DNA of 64,000 nucleotides from a bacterium (GTDB lineage Bacteria; Spirochaetota; Leptospiria; Leptospirales; Leptonemataceae): contig JANSYA010000005.1 in the NCBI GenBank assembly GCA_024742665.1, forward strand, positions 186,001 through 250,000, given 5' to 3'. This document shows positions 33,455 through 42,911 of this stretch, one piece after another. The position numbers and the translations under genes were made by a program. Within the stretch, counting starts at the first letter, position 1. Each line of letters begins with the position of its first letter. The notes under the pieces are model-generated. The model had not been told where the DNA came from and made no database searches. It saw nothing but the letters and a program-made list of their open reading frames with translations.

Positions 33455-35020
33455 ATGGGCGGTCTGTTTGCACTCGGAGCTTTTTTGTTCGCGGCGATAG
33501 CCGGCGGCCTGTACTATTTCGCCGTATTTGACCGCAGCAGCGTATTCGAGCGTGCCCTGACCCTGGCCCGCAACGGCTCTTATATGGACGCCCGCGCGCT
33601 GATTCGCTCGCGCATCGAACGTGAGCCCGACGATCCGCGCGGACAGTACTATATGTCCCGGATCTACGCCCTTGAAGGCAACGAGGACCAGGAACTCGAG
33701 CACCTCAAGGAGATCAAACGCATCGGTCGCTACGCGGGCGAGATTAAGCCGACCGAAGTCATTCGACGCATAGCCCAGGTGCACTACGAAGCGGATCGTC
33801 TGGGAGACGCCTTCGAAAACTATCTCGATTTGCTGCAATACGATCCGAACAACGAGGCGGCGCTCGCGCATATCGCATTCATGGCGATCGGTCAGGGCGA
33901 ATTCGATCTCGCCGAGAAGTACTTCAAGCGTCTGGTCAAGGCCGCGCCGACGGTCAGCGAATACCATATCGCCCGCGGCGTTGGTTTGAGCATGCTCAAA
34001 GACAAAGAAGAGGCCTTAGAGGAATTGCGCTCGGGCCTGGACCAGGCGCCGAAAAATCAGACCGCGCAGTTTTTGGCGGCGCTGCAATATTTTAAGAACG
34101 GCGATGCGGAAAAATCCGCCGGCCTGGTCGAAACGCTTCTGGACAACGCGACGGATCCCTACGTCAGCTTTATCGCGAATCGTCTCGCGACCGCCGTCTA
34201 TTATATGACCAGCGACTATGCGAAGTCTTTGACTTCCGCCGAACGTTGCATGGAAGCCGCCGCGAAAGAAGAATGGGACGCCGAAGAATACGACGCGCGA
34301 TTGGCCGTGGCGTACATGGCGATGCTGACCGGCGATTTAGAAAAAGCGAACGAACACCTGCTGGAGCTTGAGATTCGTAATTCCACCGACGAGATGGTGA
34401 TGAAGATCTCGGACTTTCGCATGGACTTAGAAGAGCAGGTGGCCCAGGTGGATCAGGTCAGCCCGCGGGGTTTCGATTTCGTCACGCATCTTCAAGATTG
34501 GGCGCGCAAACGTTTCGCCGACGACGCGATGTTTCGCCTGTCCGGCTTAAAACAAAGCCAGGAATTCGACGTGCTGGCGTACTTCACGACCGAAGGCGCG
34601 CCGAAACCGAAAGAAGACAAAGCGCAAATGATCGATCCGGATGAGCTGATCGGACGCTTCAATAATCTAAAGGGCGAATCTTTGAAATCGGTTTCCCAGA
34701 GTATTATCGCGTCGCTTGGTTTTAAGATTCAGAGCGAGCTGGACTATCGTGACAAAGACGGAAAGGACTATATCGCCACGAGCCTGGCGGACAAAAAGAT
34801 CAAGGCGCTCTTTCGGATTCGCCAGTGGAGCAACCAGCCCATCTCGGACATCTTTTTACGTGAACAACAGGCCTACATGAACGAACTAAAGGTCAACCAG
34901 GGTTTCGTGGTCGCCGGCGCGCGTTTGACCGACGGCGCGGAGCAGGCTCTGAACAATCTAAAAAAGATCACTGTTGTCAACGAAACGTCGTTCGGCGAAA
35001 TTCTGCAGAAAGTTCTGTGA
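33455..35020 (+). CDS. Membrane-anchored TPR protein with decayed Mrr-like domain
   Basis: The 521-residue protein has one N-terminal membrane helix (3-25). At least six TPR-like helical repeats (about 30-320) follow, including FENYLDLLQYDPNNEAALAH and FKRLVKAAPTVSEYHIARG. A linker with FDFVTHLQDWARKRF leads to a C-terminal domain of about 90 residues. Its pattern ALFRIRQWSNQPI, then helix, then GFVVAGARLTDGAEQAL resembles the Mrr restriction-endonuclease fold. The normal catalytic Q-x-K is FRIR here, so nuclease activity is unlikely. It probably scaffolds a complex at the membrane. Confidence 0.75.
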   Translation: MGGLFALGAFLFAAIAGGLYYFAVFDRSSVFERALTLARNGSYMDARALIRSRIEREPDDPRGQYYMSRIYALEGNEDQELEHLKEIKRIGRYAGEIKPTEVIRRIAQVHYEADRLGDAFENYLDLLQYDPNNEAALAHIAFMAIGQGEFDLAEKYFKRLVKAAPTVSEYHIARGVGLSMLKDKEEALEELRSGLDQAPKNQTAQFLAALQYFKNGDAEKSAGLVETLLDNATDPYVSFIANRLATAVYYMTSDYAKSLTSAERCMEAAAKEEWDAEEYDARLAVAYMAMLTGDLEKANEHLLELEIRNSTDEMVMKISDFRMDLEEQVAQVDQVSPRGFDFVTHLQDWARKRFADDAMFRLSGLKQSQEFDVLAYFTTEGAPKPKEDKAQMIDPDELIGRFNNLKGESLKSVSQSIIASLGFKIQSELDYRDKDGKDYIATSLADKKIKALFRIRQWSNQPISDIFLREQQAYMNELKVNQGFVVAGARLTDGAEQALNNLKKITVVNETSFGEILQKVL

Positions 35021-35035
35021 TCCGGAGGCTTCGCC

Positions 35036-35761
35036 ATGCGCGCTGCAATTTTTAATTTCGATAGATTTAGCGGCGACCTCGTCGTCGGCCGCTCGGGTCT
35101 CGCCGGTGGTCGATGGAGCCTTCGCTTATTCGCGTCGGTCTTTGCTATAATCGTCGCCTGCGTCCCGCTGCTGCTGATCGGCTGCGACGGCGGCCAGGAT
35201 TCGGCCGGCGAAGCGGCAGCCCGCGGCGGGGAGATCGAATTGGAGCAGCGCAGCTACGACGCCATGCCGGAACTCAAGCTCGGCAAAATTTTCGTCGGCG
35301 AAGAATCCGGCGGCGATTCCGGAAAACCCACGGCCGCGCAGTCCGCCGAGGCGCAGCGCGTGCTGGATTTAATGCGCAAGCTGATGGGCATGCTCGAAGA
35401 TCAGGAGATTCGCGGGCTGGCACAGCACGTCAGCCCCGGCAAAGGCCTCTACGTTGATTTGAAAGCGCATCGCACTCGCGCGGCGGTGCAAAAAGACCTT
35501 CAGGATCCGGAAGGTTATCTGCAAACCTACTATCTGAATACGGAAAATTTGCGCCTGCGGACCGAGGATCCGGACCAGCTCGCCGTTCGCGACATTTTGC
35601 ATCTGACGCGTGTGATGACGGCCGACGTTTATCTTCAGGCGGACGGCCGGCAGTGTGAATTGCGGTTGCGGTTGGAGGACGCTCCGTCGAAAAGCTATTA
35701 TCTGAACAATCCCGTCTTCGTAAAAGAGGACGGAGAGTGGTTCATTTACCGGCTTTTCTAA
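35036..35761 (+). CDS. Putative lipoprotein, unknown function
   Basis: The 241-residue product has a long basic N-region, then a hydrophobic stretch ending LLLIGC, a good lipobox with Cys50 as the lipidated residue. A Gly/Glu-rich linker precedes a compact domain (about 100-241). Its last strands (TADVYLQADGRQCELRLRLED ... FVKEDGEWFIYRLF) resemble the end of small cystatin/NTF2-like accessory folds. I recognise no named family. The stop overlaps the next start by one base (taatg), so the two are translationally coupled. Confidence 0.68.
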   Translation: MRAAIFNFDRFSGDLVVGRSGLAGGRWSLRLFASVFAIIVACVPLLLIGCDGGQDSAGEAAARGGEIELEQRSYDAMPELKLGKIFVGEESGGDSGKPTAAQSAEAQRVLDLMRKLMGMLEDQEIRGLAQHVSPGKGLYVDLKAHRTRAAVQKDLQDPEGYLQTYYLNTENLRLRTEDPDQLAVRDILHLTRVMTADVYLQADGRQCELRLRLEDAPSKSYYLNNPVFVKEDGEWFIYRLF

Positions 35762-37755
35762 TGCGCTTTAAGATTCCACCTGTACTGCTGCTGGTCGCCG
35801 CCGCGGGCTGGCTGATCCGCCTGGCTCTCGAACAGAGCTGGGCCAATCTGGTGGAAGTCTGTCCCAATACGGACGTGCTCTCCTGGGACGCGAACCTGCG
35901 TTTGCAGGTGGTGCTCGATCAATACCAGGACTTTCGCGACGGTCACTGGGCGCGCGCGGTGCTGCCGCTCTTTGACGCGCCGACCTGGCCGCCCCTGCGC
36001 GGCGTGATCGCCTTGATTGTATTCGCGGTCAGCCCGGGCGGGCCGAACACCCTGCTCGACGTTTCGATCAGCTTCGTATTTTATGTGCTCGTCTTCCCTT
36101 CGATGCTCTTGATCGCCTTCGAGCTGACCCGGGATTGGCTGCGGGCCGCGGTGATTTTCTTTTTCGCTTCGGTGCTTGTGATTCAAAGCCAGCATCTGCC
36201 GGTCTTCGGCGTTTCGGCGATGCTCGAAAGTCAGGGTATGTTTTTTACGCTCTGGACTCTGTTCTTTTTACATAAGGTCTACGAACGCCACGAGTACCGC
36301 GAAGCGTCGATTATCGTACGCGAACGCCGCGATCTGCCCGGCAAGCGCCGCTTCGTATGGGGACTCTTGATTTTCAGTCAGGGTCTCTTTCATACGAAAT
36401 ATCCCTACGGCGTGATGCTGATTCTGGCGGTCGTCGCATTGGAACTGATTCGCAATCCGGGTCAGATTATCGATTTACTGAACCTGTGCTTCGCGCGTCA
36501 CTACGGCGGTCGCGCCTGGTATCATTATGTTCTGAACGGCCTCAAGCTGCTGGCTATCGCATACTTCGTGATCGCCTTCGCCATGAAGTCGGAAGGCAGT
36601 TCCAAAAGCGTGAAGTACGCTCTGTACGCGGTCGTGTTGATCTTTTTTCTCGATCTGCAGATTTATCTTTATCAATACCGCAACGCTTTGCGACGCCTGA
36701 TCGACGGCGTGACGCGCCACGTATATCTGGCGGTCGTATTTCCCGCGGCGGTGTGGATGCTGAGTCAGCCGGACCGGGTTTCGAGTATTCTGGGCACGCA
36801 GCAGCACGTGCAGGATGCAAGTCGCAGCTTTTTTAGCAGCATCTTCACAGATGTCTTCGACGATCCGCTGCCCTTTATGATTCTACTGGCCTGCGCTCTG
36901 GCGGCCATGGCGATCGTATTTTTACGCACGCTCTTTTTGCGCGGCCGCCCGGTTGAACTGCCGCCGGGAACGTCTCTGCCGGATTCTTTCGACGCTTCCG
37001 GAACATTGAGCGATCTCATCGGTCGTCCGATGGTCGCCGTGACGCTTATTCTCGTGCTGCAATTCGCCATTCTGGAAATTCTGACCGGCAACAAACAGCT
37101 GCGCCATATCTTTCATTTGATTCCTGGCATCCTGGTTTTTATCGGCGCCTGGACCATGCGTCTGCCGCGCCTGATTCCCGAAAGCGGCGTCAAAAACGGC
37201 GGCGTCCTCTACTGGCTTCGACGTGCGGGCGTGTTAACGGCTTTAATAGTACCTGTGGCGATCGTATTGCCGGTGCTCTTTCGACCAGGCGGCCTGATGG
37301 CGGCTCCGGGCGCGTCTGAGTATCTTGCTTCGCGGCCGATGTGTTTTACCGGGCCGGACCGGGCTTCGTACGAACCCGTGCGATGGATGGCTCTCCGGGT
37401 CGATCCCGACCGGCGCTATGTTTTGATCAACAGCTTCCACGATCTCGCCACGCCGGTGCACGCGCGCTATCTCGCTTCGGAATTCGACGTGCTGTTGCGC
37501 ATGCGGACTTTAGAGCGCGGGGCGGTTCGCAACGATTCAAAGTATCGCTGGAAGAGCTGGGAAGAATTCGACCGAGTCTTGTTTCTCACGCCGGGCTGCG
37601 TCGACGTCGTGCGTGATACTCTGCTGAAGCAGCGCGCTGCAGAATTGGACGTGAAGTTAACGCTCGCCGGGCGACACAGCTATACGATTCCCGCGCCTCC
37701 GGGCGGCGTTTCGCCGGGCGCGCTGTGCATGCGCGAATACCGGATTATACAATAA
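35761..37755 (+). CDS. Large polytopic membrane protein, glycosyltransferase-like
   Basis: The 664-residue protein has about ten membrane helices. Its beginning resembles GT-C (PMT/ArnT-like) transferases: an N-terminal helix, a periplasmic loop with acidic residues (CPNTDVLSWDANLRLQ), then many helices. The C-terminal 130 residues form a soluble domain (DRRYVLINSFHDLATPVHARY). I cannot prove transferase activity; a polyprenyl-phosphate-sugar-dependent role is the best guess. The start ATG 35761 overlaps the stop of the upstream lipoprotein gene; an upstream ATG at 35737 lies inside that gene. Confidence 0.7.
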   Translation: MRFKIPPVLLLVAAAGWLIRLALEQSWANLVEVCPNTDVLSWDANLRLQVVLDQYQDFRDGHWARAVLPLFDAPTWPPLRGVIALIVFAVSPGGPNTLLDVSISFVFYVLVFPSMLLIAFELTRDWLRAAVIFFFASVLVIQSQHLPVFGVSAMLESQGMFFTLWTLFFLHKVYERHEYREASIIVRERRDLPGKRRFVWGLLIFSQGLFHTKYPYGVMLILAVVALELIRNPGQIIDLLNLCFARHYGGRAWYHYVLNGLKLLAIAYFVIAFAMKSEGSSKSVKYALYAVVLIFFLDLQIYLYQYRNALRRLIDGVTRHVYLAVVFPAAVWMLSQPDRVSSILGTQQHVQDASRSFFSSIFTDVFDDPLPFMILLACALAAMAIVFLRTLFLRGRPVELPPGTSLPDSFDASGTLSDLIGRPMVAVTLILVLQFAILEILTGNKQLRHIFHLIPGILVFIGAWTMRLPRLIPESGVKNGGVLYWLRRAGVLTALIVPVAIVLPVLFRPGGLMAAPGASEYLASRPMCFTGPDRASYEPVRWMALRVDPDRRYVLINSFHDLATPVHARYLASEFDVLLRMRTLERGAVRNDSKYRWKSWEEFDRVLFLTPGCVDVVRDTLLKQRAAELDVKLTLAGRHSYTIPAPPGGVSPGALCMREYRIIQ

Positions 37756-37794
37756 AAGCGCGGGCCTGCGCCGCCATGCGATTCGAAAGGCGTC

Positions 37795-39276
37795 CTATTT
37801 CTTCGGCTTCAAAAAGCGGCGAAAGATGATGATATTCGTCGCGCCCATCCAGTTAGACATATTTTCGCGAAAGATATCCTGACGACTCTTGCTTTGTTTG
37901 ACCGCTTCCGGCAGCTTCGCGTACTCTTCGATCGCTTTCTGAGACAGGTTGGAGTGCATCTGTCGGACTGAATTCGTTATGCGCTTCAAGTACGCGGGGT
38001 CGTCTTTGGCTTCGCCGACTTCCGGCATGATCGAGGTCTGCCACCATTCGAGAATGGTCTTTTTGATCAGCTCGCCCGGCAGAAATTTCGTAATCACCCG
38101 CTTGCCCGCGGCGCGGCGATGCAGAGCTCCGGTGTTCACTTCCTGCAGGAATTTGATCGTGAGGTTATAGAAGGACTGGGGGCCCAGGTGATAGACGAAT
38201 ACGTTGCGATCGGCGGGGGGAATGTCGACGTTTAGCATCGAAATATCGATGACGAGATTGAAGAAGGTGTGTAAGAACTGAACGTATTCTTCTTCGACGT
38301 TTCCGCTCGCGCCGGGCGTCGCTTTGCGCGAAACATTCAGAATGAAATCGCTTTTAATAAATTCCTGATCGGCGCCCATGTGAGTGTCGGCGTAAATTAC
38401 GTCGGCGAATTTTTCGCGTTCCTGATCCAGCATACGCGGATCATATTGAAAAAAGTAGTGCGAGCTTTGATTGAAGGCCGCGTTGCCCGACGCGTCCAGT
38501 CGCCAGCTTTCGAGCGTGCGGACCTGCGTCGCCACCGTCGTTCTGGTGCGGACTTCCGGCAGACTGGAGGCGCCCAGCTGAGCCGAATCGATGCGGCCGC
38601 TTTGATCCATGTGTTCGAAGATGCCCCGCAACCATTCGTTCATATTGGGCGTAAAAATCGTCGAGAGCTGGTATACGATTTCGGGGCTGTATACGCCCAG
38701 GCCGGTGGATTGAATATTCAGCAGGCGAGCCATGCGATCGACGAAGATCCGCAGGCTGTCGTTGAGATCCCCGGCGGGGCGCAGGCAGGTTGAGAATATC
38801 TGTTTGCGAATTTCGGAGTTTTCGCTGATTTTGGCTTCGGTGAAGGCGTCCCGGAGCGTTTGCCAGGCGCGAGTGGCCTGCAGATAGTAGCGCTTTAAGT
38901 ACTCGTAGGTTTTCAGAAACTGAGCGTAAGCCAGGCGATGATCCGTAACATCTCCTGAAAAAATATTATGGAATTCACGCGTGGCGGTCTTTTCGAGATT
39001 GCCTGGATTTAGATCGGTGCTCAGTTCGCGTCCGAGTTTTTGGAGTTCTTTCAGGGACTGATCGATGGTCTGGCGTTTGTCCGCCAGTTTGCTGCGATCT
39101 TCTCCCGTGAGCATCGAGGACGACAGCAGTTGTTGCGCAGTCTGGACGAGAGCGTTCTGGCGATCGGTGAGCGCGCTGTAGCCCGATTTGAAGACGCCCA
39201 GGCGATCGCGTTCTTCCTGATCCGTTCCGTTTCCGCCGGGAGATCCGGAATTCGTATCCGGTGCGACATTCATCAT
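37795..39276 (-). CDS. Uncharacterised soluble protein
   Basis: I do not recognise this 493-residue protein. The N-terminal 40 residues are polar and disordered, a helical bundle follows (coiled-coil-like QTAQQLLSSSMLTGEDRSKLADKRQTIDQSLKEL split over residues 45-80), and the remainder looks mixed helical. It lacks signal and membrane segments. ATG 39276 overlaps the stop of the upstream protease gene by one base (tgatg) and follows ggagg, so translation is coupled. The longer frame to 39294 adds only six residues. Co-expression with an SppA-like lipoprotein protease is the main clue. Confidence 0.68.
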   Translation of the reverse strand: MMNVAPDTNSGSPGGNGTDQEERDRLGVFKSGYSALTDRQNALVQTAQQLLSSSMLTGEDRSKLADKRQTIDQSLKELQKLGRELSTDLNPGNLEKTATREFHNIFSGDVTDHRLAYAQFLKTYEYLKRYYLQATRAWQTLRDAFTEAKISENSEIRKQIFSTCLRPAGDLNDSLRIFVDRMARLLNIQSTGLGVYSPEIVYQLSTIFTPNMNEWLRGIFEHMDQSGRIDSAQLGASSLPEVRTRTTVATQVRTLESWRLDASGNAAFNQSSHYFFQYDPRMLDQEREKFADVIYADTHMGADQEFIKSDFILNVSRKATPGASGNVEEEYVQFLHTFFNLVIDISMLNVDIPPADRNVFVYHLGPQSFYNLTIKFLQEVNTGALHRRAAGKRVITKFLPGELIKKTILEWWQTSIMPEVGEAKDDPAYLKRITNSVRQMHSNLSQKAIEEYAKLPEAVKQSKSRQDIFRENMSNWMGATNIIIFRRFLKPKK

Positions 39277-40424
39277 CAGATTCCGGCCTCCCATAGATAG
39301 AACAGGCGATGTCCGGAAAGCTGCGCCAGGAGCATGAGTTTTTGAGTGGGCGACAGGGGGGCGGCGCCGCCGATGCTGTACAGGTTCGGATTGGCGCCTG
39401 CGGAGCCTTCCGGTAGATAGGCGACGACGCGCGGTTCGCGCCAGCCATTTTCCTGCGCGAGTTTTTCCAGATATTCATCCAGATAGACCGTAGAATCCAC
39501 CAGATTATTCTTAAGAGCCGTCTCGGCGTCGAAGACCCGGCCGTCGGCCAGAGGCTGCAAAGATTGCTTGCTAAGTTTTTCTGAGCGACTCTTAAGAATG
39601 ATATCCAGGAAATTATCGTAAGAGCGATCGATCTGGCGCATGAAATAGGCCTTCTCTTTTTCCGTCATCTCTTTGAAGGGCGAGAGGCTGTCCTTCATTT
39701 CCCCCGAAGCGATGCTGCGATATTCGATGCCGAGCTTGTCCATTAAGCCGGCCACGCCGAAGCCGCGGATGATCACGCCGATGCTGCCGACGATGCCCAT
39801 CGGCCGCATATTGACTTCTTTCGCCGCCATGGCGACGTAGTAGCCGCCGGACGCGCCGATGTCGGCGATATGAGCGTACACCGGCACGTTGTTCTCGCGG
39901 GTATAATCGGAGATCAGGCGATAGATCAAATCCGAGGCGCTGACGGTTCCGCCCGGCGAATTGATACGCAAGATGACGGCTTTGATTTCCGGATCGTTTT
40001 CGGCTCGATCCAGGATTTCTTTAATATAGGCGGGATTCGTAAAACCCCCCGCGAGGAATCCACCTTCGCCGATCACGCCGTCGATCGGAATCAGCAGAAT
40101 TTTTTCGCCGGAAGCCGAAGGAGAATACAGACAGCTGCCGGAGTCCGCGGAGACGGGCGGGTCCAACTGGACTTCCTCCAGATCGCCGCCTCCCTGGCCT
40201 GGCAGAACGGGTGACAGGGAAACGTAAACGTCGTTGAAGCAGGCCGGTAAAGACATGCAGGCCAGCAGCGCGGCGCCCGTCGCGAGCTTTCTCAGGAACC
40301 CGGGAGCGGCGGTACCGATCGCAGCGACGGCATCCGTAGAATCATCGGGCGCGCCTTTCACTGGACAGCGAGCAGGAATCGCTTTCTGCTGGATGTCGTG
40401 AGATTTTTTCGCCGGGTCAGTCAT
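39276..40424 (-). CDS. S49 family signal peptide peptidase-like lipoprotein (SppA-like)
   Basis: The 382-residue product has a long cytosolic-like leader, then a hydrophobic stretch ending LPAC, a lipobox. The S49 core follows: ILLIPIDGVIGEG, VILRINSPGGTVSASD, the catalytic Ser in DIGASGGYYVAMAA, then GSIGVI and the Lys region SGEMKDSLSPF. These are the Ser-Lys dyad landmarks of SppA, which degrades residual signal peptides. I chose ATG 40424 because the upstream extension of the frame is antisense to the divergent gene. It is translationally coupled to the following unknown gene. Confidence 0.9.
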   Translation of the reverse strand: MTDPAKKSHDIQQKAIPARCPVKGAPDDSTDAVAAIGTAAPGFLRKLATGAALLACMSLPACFNDVYVSLSPVLPGQGGGDLEEVQLDPPVSADSGSCLYSPSASGEKILLIPIDGVIGEGGFLAGGFTNPAYIKEILDRAENDPEIKAVILRINSPGGTVSASDLIYRLISDYTRENNVPVYAHIADIGASGGYYVAMAAKEVNMRPMGIVGSIGVIIRGFGVAGLMDKLGIEYRSIASGEMKDSLSPFKEMTEKEKAYFMRQIDRSYDNFLDIILKSRSEKLSKQSLQPLADGRVFDAETALKNNLVDSTVYLDEYLEKLAQENGWREPRVVAYLPEGSAGANPNLYSIGGAAPLSPTQKLMLLAQLSGHRLFYLWEAGI

Positions 40425-40463
40425 TCGAATGTCGCTCCTGGCGCCTCTGGAACAGGAGGCGGC

Positions 40464-41693
40464 TTGAAAGAACAGTTCCGCTATTCGGGAGATCTTTGTA
40501 TTCCACTTTTTCCGGCGCTGGCAAGTCGGAATTCTTCCCCGCTCCTGCGTCGAATAACAGTCATCGTCGCCGTCGTCGGCCTGGTCGCCTGCTCTTCCGG
40601 TCAATCCCGGGAGGGCGGCACGGATGCGGTAGCGATCGCCGCCGCGGCGGCCTTTCATCCGGCCTTCACGAGCAAGCTTTCAAAAGCGGAAGCCGACGCG
40701 CAAAAAGCCGGCTCGATTAAGCTGCTGTTTGCAGGCGACACTCATTTTCAATGGGGCGTGGCCGACCTGCAGCAGGCCGAAGGACGCATGGCTCCGCTTG
40801 CGGCGCTTGCGCCGGTCTTTCACGCCGCGGATTTTCGCGTCGTCAATTTGGAGACGAGCATCTCGGATCGCGGTCAGCCTTTCGTACGCAAGTCCTATAT
40901 CTTTAATACGCCGCCGGAAAATATCAGCGTGCTACAAAATCTGAAGCTTGATCTGGCTTTGCTCGGTAACAATCACAGTATGGATATGGGGCGCGTCGGT
41001 CTGGAACGAACCCTGCGCGCTCTGCGCCGGGCCGGCATCGCTTCGGTCGGTTCGGGTCCTGACAGCGCGCAGGCTCCGGGTCCCTTTTTGTTTTCCCGCG
41101 GCGGCGTGCGCTTCGCCGTGCTTTCGTACTCCGGCATCGGCGAAGCGAGCACCTTTAGCACGCGGTCTCGTCCGGGCGTCGCGAATATGAGCGACCTGTC
41201 GATCTATCAGCGCGTGCGCGCGGCTCGTCGCGTCGCCGATCAGGTCATCGTAAGTTTGCACTGGGGCAACGAGTACTATCCTCGCGCCGATCGCAAGCAG
41301 ATCAAATTCGCGCGGGCCTTAATCGACGCCGGAGCGACGGCGATCATCGGTCATCATCCCCACGTGCCTCAGGGCATCGAAGTGTATCGCGGTAGGGTTA
41401 TATGTTATTCGCTTGGTAATTTTTTATTCGGCAGCATTAACGAAGACCAAACGCATAATATCATGGCGCAATTAGAGGTCGACCCGAAGAGCAAACAAAT
41501 CGATCGGGTGCGAATCATGCCGGTGCTCGGCCGCTATCGAGATACGGGAAATCATCGCCTGCGTTTGCTTGATGCGAACGAAGCGGGTGAATTCTGGGAA
41601 GAGTTCTACGTGCTCGTGCGGGATCTTTCGCGGCCGACTGTCAAGAAGCTACGAGTCTACCCTGACGGATCCGGCACGATATCCGTGCGCTGA
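40464..41693 (+). CDS. CapA-family metallophosphatase-like lipoprotein
   Basis: The product (409 residues from TTG 40464) has a signal ending VVGLVACSS, a lipobox. The CapA/PgsA-type calcineurin-like fold follows: LLFAGDTHFQW, VVNLETSISD, LALLGNNHSMDMG, VSLHWGNEYYP and IIGHHPHVPQG. The metal ligands Asp/His, Asn-His and His-x-His are intact. CapA proteins take part in poly-gamma-glutamate synthesis, but many relatives have unknown substrates and no pgs partners are nearby. I prefer TTG 40464, which follows aggagg closely; GTG 40398 would overlap the divergent gene start. The starts of the divergent pair are only 40 bp apart. Confidence 0.85.
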   Translation: MKEQFRYSGDLCIPLFPALASRNSSPLLRRITVIVAVVGLVACSSGQSREGGTDAVAIAAAAAFHPAFTSKLSKAEADAQKAGSIKLLFAGDTHFQWGVADLQQAEGRMAPLAALAPVFHAADFRVVNLETSISDRGQPFVRKSYIFNTPPENISVLQNLKLDLALLGNNHSMDMGRVGLERTLRALRRAGIASVGSGPDSAQAPGPFLFSRGGVRFAVLSYSGIGEASTFSTRSRPGVANMSDLSIYQRVRAARRVADQVIVSLHWGNEYYPRADRKQIKFARALIDAGATAIIGHHPHVPQGIEVYRGRVICYSLGNFLFGSINEDQTHNIMAQLEVDPKSKQIDRVRIMPVLGRYRDTGNHRLRLLDANEAGEFWEEFYVLVRDLSRPTVKKLRVYPDGSGTISVR

Positions 41694-41701
41694 GAAGGTG
41701 T

Positions 41702-42910
41702 TTATTTAATCGGCTTCAGCATCGGGTCGCGAGTGCCTGGTTTGGTACGGTCGGAGTCTTCCAGTGTGCGCTGATATTCCAGCAGAGCTTCGCGCTCTTT
41801 CGCTTTGATTTTCGGAATGCGCAGGATGGCGCCCTTGATGACGCGCGGCTTCGCCTTCGATTTATGCAGGGCTCGCACATAGGCCTGTCGGTCCGCCGCT
41901 TTCGCTTCTTTGGACGGCAACAGACGATTCAGACGTTCCGCCGCCTTTTTGTATTCGCCGAAGCGGGAATAGATCCGGGCGAGTTCTCTGAGGGTCCTGG
42001 GGTCTCGCACTCCGGCCAGGCGATCAGCGAGATCCGGCACCACCTTCTCGTCTCCGCCGGCCTCCGCCGCGAGTAGATAGTCGAGCAGGAAGTCCTGAGA
42101 CTTCTGCCCGTAGAGATTGGCTTGCTTAAAAGCGAGCAGGGCCGGGCCGTACTCTTTGCGATCCCGATGAATGCGCGCAATCAGATAGTAGCCTTCCGAA
42201 AGGTTCGCTTTTAATTTGATCGAGCGCTTCGCGCTCTGTTCGGCCGCCGGCTGATCGCCCAGGCGATAGAGCACCGAGGCGAGATTGTACACGTAGTTGG
42301 GATTGTACGGATTGTGCTGGACAGCCGCTTCGAAGGCCGATCGGGCTTCCGGCAAACGGTCGGCTTCGCTTAAAATAATACCGCGCAAATTCCAGGCCCG
42401 GGAAAAATGCGGCGCGCGATAGGTGGCCTCTTTCAGTTGAATCAGGGCGCGTCCGCGTTCGCCTTTTTCGTACAGACCCAGGGCGGTGAAATATTGCATC
42501 TCCGGCGAGTCAGGCGCGACGGCCTTGAGCTTGCGCATTAAATACGGAACGCTGGTGCGAAGCTGATACTTATAGGCGACGACGAGTTCGGCCGTCGTCT
42601 GTTTCAGGGCAATGCGTTTTTCCGCCGCCTCGATTTCTTCAGGCGTCGGTTGGTAGACAGGCGGCAGGGCGGGTTTTTTTTGTTTCGCGTCTGACTTCGC
42701 GTTCGCCGCGGGCTGTTTTGTTTCTTTATCGGCCGGCGCCTGCTTCGTTTCAGTTTTCGTGGCTCCGCTTGTTTCCGCGCGGAGGGAAGCGTCGAAAGCA
42801 ACGCCGACGAATGCGATCATGAAAAATACGCCGAAGGCAATCAGCGGCGGCGCTTTATGCTGGATCGATTCCGGCGAAGAATATCGCTTTTTAGTATAAG
42901 AAAAACGCAT
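41702..42910 (-). CDS. Secreted TPR-repeat protein
   Basis: The 402-residue protein has an N-terminal signal or anchor (LIAFGVFFMIAFVGVAFDASLRAE split near residues 23-45). A Lys/Thr-rich linker (48-80) leads to about six TPR units, for example AWNLRGIILSEADRLPEARSAFEAA and YVYNLASVLYRLGDQPAAEQS. A basic C-terminal tail completes it. TPR domains mediate protein contacts, and an envelope location is likely. I chose ATG 42910, one base after the MurU-like stop; the longer frame is a shadow of that gene. It is the last gene of a four-gene operon. Confidence 0.82.
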   Translation of the reverse strand: MRFSYTKKRYSSPESIQHKAPPLIAFGVFFMIAFVGVAFDASLRAETSGATKTETKQAPADKETKQPAANAKSDAKQKKPALPPVYQPTPEEIEAAEKRIALKQTTAELVVAYKYQLRTSVPYLMRKLKAVAPDSPEMQYFTALGLYEKGERGRALIQLKEATYRAPHFSRAWNLRGIILSEADRLPEARSAFEAAVQHNPYNPNYVYNLASVLYRLGDQPAAEQSAKRSIKLKANLSEGYYLIARIHRDRKEYGPALLAFKQANLYGQKSQDFLLDYLLAAEAGGDEKVVPDLADRLAGVRDPRTLRELARIYSRFGEYKKAAERLNRLLPSKEAKAADRQAYVRALHKSKAKPRVIKGAILRIPKIKAKEREALLEYQRTLEDSDRTKPGTRDPMLKPIK

Positions 42911-42911
42911 G

